From the NCBI GenBank assembly GCA_021825295.1, contig JAKAHV010000017.1, forward strand, positions 1 through 61,025: DNA of 61,025 bases, read 5' to 3'. The position numbers and the translations under genes are program-made. Below the pieces are notes generated by a model. It saw only the letters and a program-made list of their open reading frames with translations. It had not been told where the DNA came from and made no database searches. The stretch is from Nitrospirota bacterium. Its GTDB lineage: Bacteria > Nitrospirota > Thermodesulfovibrionia > Thermodesulfovibrionales > JdFR-88. Positions 23,594-32,614 of the stretch are shown one piece after another; the first letter of the stretch is position 1, and each line of letters begins with the position of its first letter.

Positions 23594-24255
23594 TGGACAG
23601 CAGGGTCACGACCGGCAGGATCCCCTCGAGGTGCCTGGACTGGCTTGCCTCCTCCCGCCTCGAATTCCTGCTCAACGTGCTCCGGGACGGGAAGATGAGT
23701 TTTTTTTCCGCGCACCTGCCGGTGATGGCCACATGGCCGGACGTCAGGAAGACAGGCCCGGCCGGGCTCACGGTAAATCTTACCATAAAGGGAATCGGGC
23801 TTCTCCCCGTCCCGGAACTTCTCGCCGATTACACGGACATCTTCGAAAGCACGCTCGCGGAGGCCCGCACATGCCCATGGAAGGAAAGCCTGGCTAATAG
23901 GGTCGAGGCCTCGGCAAGGCTCTACTCGGACGTGGGCCATTTCGATCCGACGGCGCTGGGAGGGCTTGAAATATTCGAGGGAAAGGCGGCCGGAAACATG
24001 AGGGACAACCCCCGCGCAAGCCTCCTCTATTCGGGGATGAAATCCGGCCCGGCCGGCATGGAGTACATAAGCTTTCAGGTAAACGGGACAATCGAGATAC
24101 TGGAAAAGGAAAACCCCTATTACAGGTTCCTGCTCGCCTCAAGAAAGCTCTTCGAGTTCGAAAAATTCCACATCTTCCAGACCGATTATCCATTCGGCTA
24201 CATGGTCAGGGTGGATGAGGTGCTGGACAAATCGCCTTTCCCAAGGCAGCGCTGA
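23593..24255 (+). CDS. Possible FMN-binding split-barrel (pyridoxamine oxidase-like) protein
   Basis: 220 residues from the ATG at 23593, translationally coupled to the previous gene. The segment NMRDNPRASLLYSGMKSG with FQVNGTIEILEKENPYY resembles the strand-turn region of pyridoxamine 5'-phosphate oxidase-like split barrels, where flavin or haem may bind. The N-terminal half (MSFFSAHLPVMATWPDVRKT) is not distinctive. As last gene of the respiratory/radical SAM operon it may take part in haem handling, but that is inference; the fold call itself is tentative. Confidence 0.55.
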   Translation: MDSRVTTGRIPSRCLDWLASSRLEFLLNVLRDGKMSFFSAHLPVMATWPDVRKTGPAGLTVNLTIKGIGLLPVPELLADYTDIFESTLAEARTCPWKESLANRVEASARLYSDVGHFDPTALGGLEIFEGKAAGNMRDNPRASLLYSGMKSGPAGMEYISFQVNGTIEILEKENPYYRFLLASRKLFEFEKFHIFQTDYPFGYMVRVDEVLDKSPFPRQR

Positions 24256-24365
24256 TCGATCAGGACCAGTATTGCCGAAGAATAGCTAAGGATATTTTAG
24301 CACCCCTCCAGCGTTGAAGTTCCGGATTCGTGCTACAAATTTGCTACACTCAAGACCACAAGGAA

Positions 24366-24395
24366 TTGACCGAATGGCTAAAAATCCTTTAAAAT
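24366..24395 (+). promoter_or_regulatory. Promoter of tRNA-Leu
   Basis: TTGACC (24366-24371) and TAAAAT (24390-24395) are 18 bases apart, and the tRNA starts seven bases after the second box. The close match to sigma-70 spacing makes this one of the clearer promoters in the window. Confidence 0.65.
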
Positions 24396-24401
24396 CAATC
24401 A

Positions 24402-24483
24402 GCGAGAGTGGCGGAACTGGCAGACGCGCTGGACTTAGGATCCAGTGGGGAAACCTGTAGGGGTTCAAATCCCCTCTCTCGCA
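24402..24483 (+). tRNA. tRNA-Leu(UAG)
   Basis: An 82-base class II tRNA. GCGAGAG pairs with CTCTCGC, discriminator A; the anticodon loop is CTTAGGA with anticodon TAG; a variable arm TGGGGAAACCTGT and the T-arm AGGGGTTCAAATCCCCT follow. CCA is not encoded. A phage-derived gene fragment lies about 300 bases downstream. Confidence 0.97.
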
Positions 24484-24777
24484 CTGCCTATTAAGGTACT
24501 TAAGGCATTCCTATCCGTTTGGTCTTAAGAGCTGAGCAGGCGGATAGACACGGAAGTGCATATCTGACGTCTTTGCCATTCGCCCAAAAAATCTGAACAA
24601 AGCCCTTCTGGATACGCCAGGAAGAGAAACGCACTTTGAAAAGACCTGCAGATATTGTCAATAACCCACTAAAAAACACATTTATAGGACCATATTAAAT
24701 TGGGCTCTTCAGGAATTCCTGTGGGTAGATCACTGAGATTTCCGGGAGTATAAGGCTGATACCTGCCTGGTCCTTGA
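24484..24777. other. tRNA-Leu to phage-fragment spacer
   Basis: No intact gene. Short pieces such as a frame reading GSSGIPVGRSL could be remnants of the same fibre-type gene in other frames, but stops intervene. I found no direct copy of the tRNA 3' end here, so an attachment site is not demonstrated. Confidence 0.4.
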
Positions 24778-25224
24778 GAGAGAGAGCCGCTCCGGACGCA
24801 GGTTAATACTCTCCAGGCACAGGGTGCCTTCGATAGCCGGATTTACCTTGCAAATACTCAGTCCCTTCCTGCTGCTTGGACAAAGATCAATCTGGATAGC
24901 GTTAGCTTCAACACAAATAATATTTTCGACCTGACGAATCATAGAATAACACCTAAAAAAGCGGGGTACTACCACGTAAATGCCGCCTTTTCAGCCACGT
25001 CCGCCGGCGAAACTTTGTACATCGCAATCTATAAAAACGGTTCGGTGTATTCATATGGGGAACAGATTGCAAATGCAATGTATTCCACAATAGTTTCTGT
25101 TTCGGATTTAATTTACTTTAACGGAACAACTGATTACATTGAAATGTGGGGATGGGCAAGTTCGGCCCAATCAGTTTATTCCGGCAGTGCTTATACATTT
25201 CTAAGCATGGCAGGACCGTTCTAG
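24778..25224 (+). pseudogene. C-terminal fragment of a phage-type tail-fibre/C1q-like protein
   Basis: A frame open from 24778 (after an in-frame TGA at 24775) to a TAG at 25222-25224 encodes 148 residues without a proper start. From about residue 30 it reads SLPAAWTKINLDSVSFNT, then FDLTNHRITPKKAGYYHV, YIAIYKNGSVYSYG, and finally MWGWASSAQSVYSGSAYTFL. That is the beta-jelly-roll (C1q-like) end domain often found at the tips of phage tail fibres and related surface proteins: W-T-K-I, a divergent N-N-F-D segment, A-G-Y-Y and Y-K-N-G. The 5' part of the gene is absent. Codon use is more A+T-rich than its neighbours, and tRNA-Leu lies upstream, so I read it as a prophage or island remnant. Confidence 0.65.
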
Positions 25225-25338
25225 GAGCAAATGGCTTCGCAGCAAACGGCAGCCAAGTTTATGGCGGCATCCAGTCCCTGTTGTTTGCATGTTAGTGGCG
25301 TGAAAAGAGCCGAAAAATGGCGGAAGCACGGCCCTCAA

Positions 25339-26646
25339 TCAGGACCTGGCAAGCAGGCAGAGGACCTCGATGTGGTAGGTATGAGGGAAGAAATCCACAA
25401 GCCTCACGGACTCCACCCTGAACCTTTCGGATAGCTTCTTCACGTCCCGCGCAAGCGTCGCGGGGTTGCATGAGATGTAGAGAATTTTTTCCGTCTGAAG
25501 CTGCAGCAAATTTTTCGCGGCCTCCCGGCTCAGGCCAGGCCTGGGCGGGTCCACTATGACGGCATCAAAGGCATTCGCGCCCTGCCCCTTGCCCTGCAAT
25601 TTCTCGAAGGACGTCCTGATGAATTTCATGTTTTTGATGCCGTTTAGCTCCAGGTTCCGGATGCCGTCTTTTACAGACGGGCCGTTTTCCTCCACGCAGG
25701 TTATCCTCTTTGCCGACGGGCTCATGGGGATCGAGAAATTCCCGCCTCCGGCGTAGATGTCCAGCAGGGTCCCGCCGGAGGAAAGGCCGAGCATCTCCTT
25801 TACGGCCTCCACCGCCTTAAGATTAAGACTCCAGTTGCTCTGGAAGAAACTCAGCGGAGAAACGCTGTATCTGAAGCCGCCCAGATCGAAGCTGACAAAC
25901 CCCCTGCCGCTATGGCTGCCGTCGTCAAAAAAAACGGTATCGAATCCGGCGTCCGCATACTCCCTCGACAAAACTTCATCAAATCCTCGCCCCTTCAAAA
26001 GCACGGAGAGCCCCGAAGGCTCCCCTTCGAAAAGCCCGGCTTCCGGGGCCCCGCTGAAATCGCTCCCCTCAGGGCCGGCCGGTTTTTCCGCTTTATATCC
26101 CAATGTCACATGCGCTTCCTTTACGCCTTCAAGAGGCATGCGCCTGATCTTCTGCAGGGCCTCATTTATGCCCGGGGCAAGCAGGGGACATTCGTCTATA
26201 GGCACAACGTCGCGGGACCCTTCCCGAAAAAAACCGATGCCGCCAGAAGCGACCTTGAACTGCGCCCGGTGCCTGTAATGGGTATCGGGGCCGGTAACCG
26301 GCGGGGCCGGCTCGATCTCGATCCCCCCGATACGCTTGAAAGAATCCTTTATTATGGCGTTTTTCATGATGACCTGCCCCGCGTACGACGCGTGCTGCAG
26401 ATGGCAGCCGCCGCAGTCGAAAACTCCGAAGTGGGGGCAGAAAGGCTCAACCCGAAGCTCAGAGGGCTCCAGCACCTCGGAGACGGTGGCGACACTGTAG
26501 TCCCTTTTCTTCTCGCTCACCACCGCGTCGACCATCTCTCCCGGCAGTGCGCCCTTTACGAAAACGACCCCCTCATCCCCGGCCGCGTCGCCCCTGGCGA
26601 TTGTAAAGCCTCCGTAAACCGGGCTCTCGGTCCTTACCCTTATCAT
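25339..26646 (-). CDS. rlmD: 23S rRNA (uracil-5-)-methyltransferase, RlmD/RumA type
   Basis: Makes 5-methyluridine in 23S rRNA (or tRNA in relatives). 435 residues from the ATG at 26644-26646; the frame upstream is antisense noise. An N-terminal TRAM-like domain (VKGALPGEMVDAVV) precedes an iron-sulphur cluster region with CPHFGVFDCGGCHLQ and a further Cys in DECPLL. The methyltransferase part has LLDIYAGGGNFSIP (AdoMet), VIVDPPRPGLS, and the catalytic Cys in LYISCNPATLARDV. Its start overlaps the stop of the response regulator by four bases, so it is read as the last gene of the operon. The exact target uridine is not determined. Confidence 0.92.
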   Translation of the reverse strand: MIRVRTESPVYGGFTIARGDAAGDEGVVFVKGALPGEMVDAVVSEKKRDYSVATVSEVLEPSELRVEPFCPHFGVFDCGGCHLQHASYAGQVIMKNAIIKDSFKRIGGIEIEPAPPVTGPDTHYRHRAQFKVASGGIGFFREGSRDVVPIDECPLLAPGINEALQKIRRMPLEGVKEAHVTLGYKAEKPAGPEGSDFSGAPEAGLFEGEPSGLSVLLKGRGFDEVLSREYADAGFDTVFFDDGSHSGRGFVSFDLGGFRYSVSPLSFFQSNWSLNLKAVEAVKEMLGLSSGGTLLDIYAGGGNFSIPMSPSAKRITCVEENGPSVKDGIRNLELNGIKNMKFIRTSFEKLQGKGQGANAFDAVIVDPPRPGLSREAAKNLLQLQTEKILYISCNPATLARDVKKLSERFRVESVRLVDFFPHTYHIEVLCLLARS

Positions 26647-26990
26647 TTCGAGAGAAGTTCCTTTATCTTGCCCTTCAGTTCCGTCAGGTCCGCTGACTTC
26701 ACGATGTACGCCTCGGACGCCCACACGGCAAAGTCGTCGCGGTAATCATAGGCGGTGGACATTATAATCGGCACGCGCGGCTTCATCTCCTTCATCTTCC
26801 TGAGGACCGCGATGCCGTCCATGTCCGGGATGAGGATGTCCAGGGTCACAAGGTCGGGAGTTTCCCTCGCGAAGGCCTCCAGGGCAGCCGCGCCGGTCTT
26901 CGCCACGACAACATTGTAGCCCTCCTCCTCCAGCTCTTCCCTGTAGAGCCTGAGTATGTGCTCATCGTCGTCTACAACAAGTATCTTCAT
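26643..26990 (-). CDS. Single-domain response regulator (CheY-like)
   Basis: 115 residues comprising only a receiver: the acidic pair in MKILVVDDDEHIL, the phospho-Asp in LVTLDILIPDMDG (about residue 52), Thr/Ser in IIMSTAYDY and Lys in YIVKSADL. The start abuts the stop of the large histidine kinase, so it is the obvious partner. Having no output domain, it must act by protein contact or as a phosphate relay. Confidence 0.94.
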   Translation of the reverse strand: MKILVVDDDEHILRLYREELEEEGYNVVVAKTGAAALEAFARETPDLVTLDILIPDMDGIAVLRKMKEMKPRVPIIMSTAYDYRDDFAVWASEAYIVKSADLTELKGKIKELLSK

Positions 26991-29900
26991 CTATCCCTCC
27001 TTCCGCAAAGGTAAATATATTTTAAACCCGGTGCCTCCTCCGGGCCAATTGCTCTCCACGGTGATCCGCCCCCCGTGCTCCTCTACTATCCTCTTCGATA
27101 TGGCCAGGCCGAGGCCGGTCCCCATCGGCCTTGTGGTGAAGAAGGGGTCGAATATCCGGGTGAGGTCTTCCTTCCTTATGCCGCAGCCGGTATCGAATAT
27201 CTCTATGACCGCCTCCGAGTCCCTCTCGGCCACCTTTATGCTGAGGGTGCCGCGCTCGGTGGACTGGTTGGCGTTCGTTATGACGTTCCAGAGGGCCTCC
27301 TTCATCCGGTTTGGGTCTATGAAGGCGCTCACCGGATCGAGGGCCGTCTGGACCTTGTTGCCCTTCTCCATCACCTCCGGCTCTATCATATTGACAAGGC
27401 CGGACAGCAGTTCGTCAAGGGCGGTGCTTTTCCTTGATATCCTCACCTCCCGGACGAAACCCAGTATCTCCTTCAGTATCTGCTCCAGCCGGTCGACCTC
27501 CGTCGAGATTATGGATGCGTATTCCTTCAGGCCGCCGTCCAGCTTCCTTTCAAGCCTTTTGGCGAAGCCGCCGACCGAAACCATGGGGTTTCGTATCTCG
27601 TGGGCGACCTTGGCCGCGACCTCCCCGAGGGCCGCCATCCTCTCGGCGGACTGGAGTCTCTCCCGGAGCTGCTTCATCTCCGTTATGTCCCTCACCACAT
27701 GGACGACCCCTATGAAGCTGCCCTCCCCGTCGAAGAGAGGAGAAGTGGAGGAAAGATATGTGCCCTTAAGGAAAGGGTCTTCGTATTCCTCGATATTAGG
27801 GCGCCCCGTCGTAATGGTGTTCATGTGCGGGCAGCTCGCGAACGGCGCCTCCAGCCCGTGGAATATCTGGTAGCATTTCTTGCCTATGACCTCGTCAATC
27901 CCCTTGCCGACCTTGCGCAAAACGGCCTCGTTTACCTTTTTAAGATTATAATCCTTATCCGTCAGATAGACCATGTCCGAGATGGAGCGGAAGATGTTCT
28001 CAAGCTCGGCCTCCGCCACGGAGATGCCCTCGAAGAGCCTCGCGTTTTCGATGGCCGCGGCCATCTGGTTTGAAAAGGTGTTCAGGAATTTCATGTCCTC
28101 CTCGGTGATCGGCCGGCCGTTGAAGAGGTTGTCCACCCAGAAGACGCCGACCACCCTGTTCCTCGATATGAGGGGCACCCCGGCGTACGCGCTTGACCCG
28201 AGCATCCGGACGATTGAGGGGTCGGCGAACGGTTCGGCCGCCGCCTGGGCCACGTTGAAGGGCTTCATATCCCTCACCGCCCCCGCCATGACGGTGTCTC
28301 CCGCCAGGTCCACCTTTATCTCCTTGGCCAGCCTGTCAAAGGAGGATTCCTCAGCCGTCCCCGTCGTCTCCTCCATCTCCCTTATGATATCGTGCAGGGT
28401 GCTGTGGGCCGTGGTGAGGCGCTGCCATATCTTGCCGGCCTCATCCGCCGAGGCCGGGCCGACTCCCATGGCCCCTCTGAGGACGTTTGCGGGCTCGTCC
28501 ACCCAGAAAAGGATGGCGCGGTTGAACCCGAGGCCGTCGCCCATCGTTACGGCCGTCAGTATCATGCGCAAAAGCCTCTCAAGGTCCAGCGTGCCCCTCA
28601 TCGCCGAGCTGATGAAGAAGAGCCTGGAGAGCTCCTGGTTTCTCCTTATGAGCTCCCTTTCCACCTGCTTTTTCTTCGTGATGTCCTGGGAGATGCCGCT
28701 TATGCCGATGACCTCTCCGATGGCGTCCTTTATCGGGGAAAGCGTGAGGCTCACCTCTATGAGAGAGCCGCCCTTCGTCAGCCTCAGGGCCTCCGCCTTG
28801 ATCACGTCGCCTTCCCTTATCCTCTCCATGTAGGCGTTCTCCTGCTCAAATGCGGACTCGGGCAGAAACGGCAGGAATTTCCCCATGACCTCGGACTCCG
28901 TGAACCCGTATATCTCCTCCGCGGCGCGGTTCCAGGAGATTATGTTGCCCTTGAGGTCCGTTGTGACAATCGCGTCCGCCGAGTTGTTTATCAGGCTTTC
29001 CAGGTACTCCTTGGTCTGCGCGACCTCCCGGTAAAGACCCATTATCTCCTCCTGGTAGAGGACCCTGTCGGTTATGTCCTGTATGAATATGACCGCCTCG
29101 TCCACACGGCCGTCTTCGCCCTTGACCGGATAGGCCGTAAGCTCCGCGTAGTTAAGCCCGTTGGACTGCGTGATGGCGCTTATGTCCCCGGTATCGAAGG
29201 TGGACCTGGCCGCGCAGTGGGGGCATATGCCTCCTTTGGGATGGAATATGTCCTTGGCGTTTTTGCCGATGACCTCGCTAAGGGGAAGGTCCATCCAGCG
29301 TTCAACGTAACGGTTTGCCGCAAGTATCTTGTAGTCCGAGTCCAGAGAGACGATGCCGCCCTGCACGGTCTCAAACAGGAGGTCAAGCCGCTTGTTGGCC
29401 TCAAAGACTTCCCGCCTCCTGCTTTCCTGCTCCTCTTCCATCCTCGCCTTTTCTATGGTGATGGCCGACATCGACGCGAAACCCTCGGCCATGTTCAGGT
29501 CTTCCAGGTCGAAGGGTTTCGGCGCCCCGCTTTCTCCGGCCTTGTCGTAAATGCCGAGGGTGCCTATTATCCTGTTTCCTATCCTCAGGGGCACGCATAT
29601 GGCGGATTTGGCCCTTATGGTCTTCGGCTTGAGCCCTTCCGGAAGCTTGGCCACGTCCTCGACAAAAAGCGACCTGCCCTCCCGGACGACCCATCCGGCT
29701 ATCCCCTCCCCCACCTTCAGGCTCTTCTCCTCCGTCTCCTCAGGGGATATGCCGTAGCTCGATTTTATGTTCAGGGATTCGCCCTCAAGAAGCCTTATTA
29801 TGCAAATCCTCGCGCCGCTCAGCTTCGCTATCTCGGCCGAGATGGTGGCCAGGAGGTCCTCGGGTTTGTATACAGAGGTCAAAAGCCTGTTGAGTTCATA

Positions 29901-31169
29901 TGTAACGGAAAGCTGCTTGAGCTGTTTTTTCGTCGTTGAGTAAAGCTCCGAGTTTTTTACCACGGCCCCCGTCGTATGGGCCAGTATCATCGCGGTGTTT
30001 TTTTCGTCCGGGCTGAAGCCGCCGGCCGAGGGCCTGCCCAGTATCAGGATGCCCTTGCAGATATTGTCCCTCAGTATCGGAGCGGCTATAAGAGAGCCGC
30101 ATCTGCCGCAGAGCCCGCCTCCGGCAGCGGCGCCTTCGCCCATGTCGTCGATCAGGACGGGTTTCATTGTATCAAGGACGCCCCTGGCTATGTAGGAGTC
30201 CACCGGGAGCGAGATGTTGGAGAGGGTCTCATCGGTATTCGAGGCCTCCAGCACGAACATCTCGATCTCGGGATAAAGGAGAAAGACGGCGCAGAACTCC
30301 GTGCCAAGCGCCTTCGAGACCGTCTCCACTATCAGCGTCAGCGCCTCCTTCAGCTCCGGGGTGGCGCCCGCAATCCGGGCGACCTCAAGCAGCAGTTCCG
30401 TCTCTTTCAGCCTGGCGCCCAGTTTATTGCTCGATTCTTCCAGCCTCTCCAGCATCCGGTTGAACCTTGCCCCGATGAGTCCGAATTCGTCTTTCCTGCC
30501 CGGCGGGATCCTGTATGCCAGGTCCCCGGATGCCACCTTCTCCGTGGCCTCCAGCATCTCGTTGAAAGGCTGGCTGAGCATTCTCCTCATGAAGAGGGCC
30601 AGGAAGATGAACGCCAGGGAGACGAACGACACCAGCAGGACAAGATATCCGGTCGTCGTCCTCCTTATCCTCTGCCCCATGACGGAGAGTCCGGCCATGG
30701 TGGTAATGGATTGCTCATAGAGGGAATCCATCGAGCCAAACAGCCTGTCCCTCGAGGACTCCAGATCCTTAAGCGACAGCGCCACCTTACCGTTGCCGAC
30801 CGGATTTGAAGTGGTGAAAATCGTGTCGGACGCCGTCCTGGCCTCGTCGAAATCGGCGGACATCCCATGGACATCGCCTCCCCCCATGAGCTGGACGTCC
30901 CCGAAATTCCTGTAGAGACCGGGAAGGCATTTTTTGTACCCGGCAAGATATTTCCTGTTGCCAGTAAGCGCCCAGCCCTCGGCGTTTTTTACAAGCTCCC
31001 GGATGGAACCCCTCAGCGCAATGAACTGCCGGTTGGCCTCGATCTCCTGGTTCGTAAGCGACAGGTTCCTGTTTAAGTTCGAGAATATGTAAAGCGCGCC
31101 CATCCCCAGCACGGCCGCCGCCGCAAGGAATGCGAACATGAACATTATCAGCTTTAACCTGATGCTCAT
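26991..31169 (-). CDS. Large multi-sensor histidine kinase (HAMP-GAF-GAF-PAS-PAS-GAF-PAS)
   Basis: 1392 residues from the ATG at 31167-31169, three bases after the glgA stop; the longer open frame overlaps glgA and is rejected. Order: membrane helix (8-30), periplasmic four-helix-type sensor to about 175, second helix, HAMP (SQPFNEMLEATEKVASGDL), GAF (about 265-410), GAF (425-590), PAS containing GGICPHCAAR (about 615-715), PAS with a PAC tail (745-860), GAF (880-1060), PAS containing ASCPHMNT (1065-1175), HisKA with the phospho-His in KVAHEIRNP, and HATPase with GTGLGLAISKRIVEEHGG. The two CPH motifs in PAS domains could be metal or haem sites. It lies between glycogen synthase and its regulator. 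Confidence 0.93.
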   Translation of the reverse strand: MSIRLKLIMFMFAFLAAAAVLGMGALYIFSNLNRNLSLTNQEIEANRQFIALRGSIRELVKNAEGWALTGNRKYLAGYKKCLPGLYRNFGDVQLMGGGDVHGMSADFDEARTASDTIFTTSNPVGNGKVALSLKDLESSRDRLFGSMDSLYEQSITTMAGLSVMGQRIRRTTTGYLVLLVSFVSLAFIFLALFMRRMLSQPFNEMLEATEKVASGDLAYRIPPGRKDEFGLIGARFNRMLERLEESSNKLGARLKETELLLEVARIAGATPELKEALTLIVETVSKALGTEFCAVFLLYPEIEMFVLEASNTDETLSNISLPVDSYIARGVLDTMKPVLIDDMGEGAAAGGGLCGRCGSLIAAPILRDNICKGILILGRPSAGGFSPDEKNTAMILAHTTGAVVKNSELYSTTKKQLKQLSVTYELNRLLTSVYKPEDLLATISAEIAKLSGARICIIRLLEGESLNIKSSYGISPEETEEKSLKVGEGIAGWVVREGRSLFVEDVAKLPEGLKPKTIRAKSAICVPLRIGNRIIGTLGIYDKAGESGAPKPFDLEDLNMAEGFASMSAITIEKARMEEEQESRRREVFEANKRLDLLFETVQGGIVSLDSDYKILAANRYVERWMDLPLSEVIGKNAKDIFHPKGGICPHCAARSTFDTGDISAITQSNGLNYAELTAYPVKGEDGRVDEAVIFIQDITDRVLYQEEIMGLYREVAQTKEYLESLINNSADAIVTTDLKGNIISWNRAAEEIYGFTESEVMGKFLPFLPESAFEQENAYMERIREGDVIKAEALRLTKGGSLIEVSLTLSPIKDAIGEVIGISGISQDITKKKQVERELIRRNQELSRLFFISSAMRGTLDLERLLRMILTAVTMGDGLGFNRAILFWVDEPANVLRGAMGVGPASADEAGKIWQRLTTAHSTLHDIIREMEETTGTAEESSFDRLAKEIKVDLAGDTVMAGAVRDMKPFNVAQAAAEPFADPSIVRMLGSSAYAGVPLISRNRVVGVFWVDNLFNGRPITEEDMKFLNTFSNQMAAAIENARLFEGISVAEAELENIFRSISDMVYLTDKDYNLKKVNEAVLRKVGKGIDEVIGKKCYQIFHGLEAPFASCPHMNTITTGRPNIEEYEDPFLKGTYLSSTSPLFDGEGSFIGVVHVVRDITEMKQLRERLQSAERMAALGEVAAKVAHEIRNPMVSVGGFAKRLERKLDGGLKEYASIISTEVDRLEQILKEILGFVREVRISRKSTALDELLSGLVNMIEPEVMEKGNKVQTALDPVSAFIDPNRMKEALWNVITNANQSTERGTLSIKVAERDSEAVIEIFDTGCGIRKEDLTRIFDPFFTTRPMGTGLGLAISKRIVEEHGGRITVESNWPGGGTGFKIYLPLRKEG

Positions 31170-31171
31170 CT

Positions 31172-32614
31172 TTAGCCCCCGGAAGCCTGACCCATTGCCT
31201 CCCCGTAAACCTCCACATACCGCGCTGCCGACTTCCGCCAGGAGAAATCCTCGGCCATTGCGTTCCTGACAATCCCCCTCCAGCGGTTCCCGCCGCGGTA
31301 GACGCAAAGGGCATACCACAGGGACTGCCTCAGCGCGCCGGGCGTAGTCTCGCCAAACAGGAAACCCGTGCCCGCGCCGCTCAAGGGCAGGTAGTTTCGT
31401 ACAGTGTCGGAGATGCCCCCCGTGCCGGTTGCAACCGGCGGGGTGCCGTATCTGAGCGCTATCATCTGCCCCAGCCCGCAGGGCTCGTATCTGGACGGCA
31501 TGAGGAAGATGTCGGAGCCCGCATATACCAGGTGGGAGAATTCCTCGTCAAATCCAATCCGGACGCAAAGGCTCTCCGGGTATTTTTCGGCCAGGGCCGC
31601 AAGCTCGCGCTGATAGAGATCATCGCCCTTTCCAAGGAACATCAGGTCCACCCCCTCGGCGACAGCCTCGCCCGCTACGGCGGCCGCAAGGTCGGAGCCC
31701 TTCTGGTGCGATAGCCTCCCGACAAAAGAGACAAGCGGCCTGGCGGGGTCCTTGAAGCCGCAGAGCGAGGAGAGCCTCTTCTTGCATATGCCCTTGCCCG
31801 GCATGATTTTCCCCGCGGAGTAATTCCCCGGAATGTAACGGTCCCTGGCCGGGTTCCAGAGGCAATCGTCTATGCCGTTTATTATCCCCCTAAGCCTGTC
31901 CGCCCTGTTCCGCAGGACCCCATCCAGACCGAAGCCGTATTCGGGCGTCTGTATCTGGCCCGCATAGGTCGGGCTTACCGTCGTGATGATATCGGCCCAT
32001 ACCGTCCCGGCCTTGAGGAAATTCATCTTGCCATAGAATTCCAGGCCCTCCGGGTTGAAGATGCCGGGCGGCAACCCGGAAAGCGGCAGGGTTTCCGCCC
32101 GGAAGACGCCCTGGTATCCCATATTATGAATGGTAAAAACGCTCTTCGTCCCGGAGAAGAAGGGGTCCGCGCCATAAATCTTTTTCAGGTATACCGGGAC
32201 AAGACCTGTCTGCCAGTCGTGGCAGTGGATGATGTCCGGCTTGAAGCCGCAGAGCCTCGCCGCCTCGAAGACGCCGCGAGAAAAAAAAATGAACCTCACC
32301 GCGTTGTCCGCATAGTCGCCCGAGGACGTGCCGTAGAGATCGGGCCTGTCATAAAGCTGGTCGCACCCGATAAAGATGGCATTTTCGTGCCGGTACAGGT
32401 TCCCCGCGATAATTCGCTCGCCGATTTTTACCTCGAAGGGCCTGCCACAATCCATGGCAGGGAAACGCTCCTTTACCGTCCGGTAAAACGGCATCACCAG
32501 CCGGACATGATGGTCCATCTTGGCAAGCTCGGCCGCAAGCGCCCCCGCCGCGTCGGCAAGCCCCCCCGTCTTTGCGTAGGGAAAGGCTTCGGGTGCGGCC
32601 ATAAGCACGTTCAT
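31172..32614 (-). CDS. glgA: Glycogen synthase (ADP-glucose type)
   Basis: Extends alpha-1,4-glucan with ADP-glucose. 480 residues from the ATG at 32612-32614, which overlaps the galT-like stop as ATGA. GT5 motifs: KTGGLADAAGALAAEL (the N-terminal KTGGL substrate loop), IIHCHDWQTGLVPVYL, FTIHNMGYQG, GIDDCLWNPARD, FVGRLSHQKGSDL, and RYEPCGLGQMIALRYGTPP followed by TGGISDTV. Length is normal. Coupling with a galT-like gene upstream and a sensor kinase downstream suggests that glycogen storage is tied to a signalling input. Confidence 0.97.
   Translation of the reverse strand: MNVLMAAPEAFPYAKTGGLADAAGALAAELAKMDHHVRLVMPFYRTVKERFPAMDCGRPFEVKIGERIIAGNLYRHENAIFIGCDQLYDRPDLYGTSSGDYADNAVRFIFFSRGVFEAARLCGFKPDIIHCHDWQTGLVPVYLKKIYGADPFFSGTKSVFTIHNMGYQGVFRAETLPLSGLPPGIFNPEGLEFYGKMNFLKAGTVWADIITTVSPTYAGQIQTPEYGFGLDGVLRNRADRLRGIINGIDDCLWNPARDRYIPGNYSAGKIMPGKGICKKRLSSLCGFKDPARPLVSFVGRLSHQKGSDLAAAVAGEAVAEGVDLMFLGKGDDLYQRELAALAEKYPESLCVRIGFDEEFSHLVYAGSDIFLMPSRYEPCGLGQMIALRYGTPPVATGTGGISDTVRNYLPLSGAGTGFLFGETTPGALRQSLWYALCVYRGGNRWRGIVRNAMAEDFSWRKSAARYVEVYGEAMGQASGG

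Noticed and set aside
24730-24975. 81-residue minus-strand frame near the phage fragment
   Set aside because: The plus strand reads as a C1q-like domain in this interval; the minus frame has no recognisable features.
24484-25338. Direct repeat of the tRNA-Leu 3' end as an attachment site
   Set aside because: I looked for a copy of CCCCTCTCTCGCA downstream and did not find one in the window.
28392-29939. 515-residue plus-strand frame inside the large kinase gene
   Set aside because: Antisense to clear PAS and GAF domains; no motif or ribosome site.
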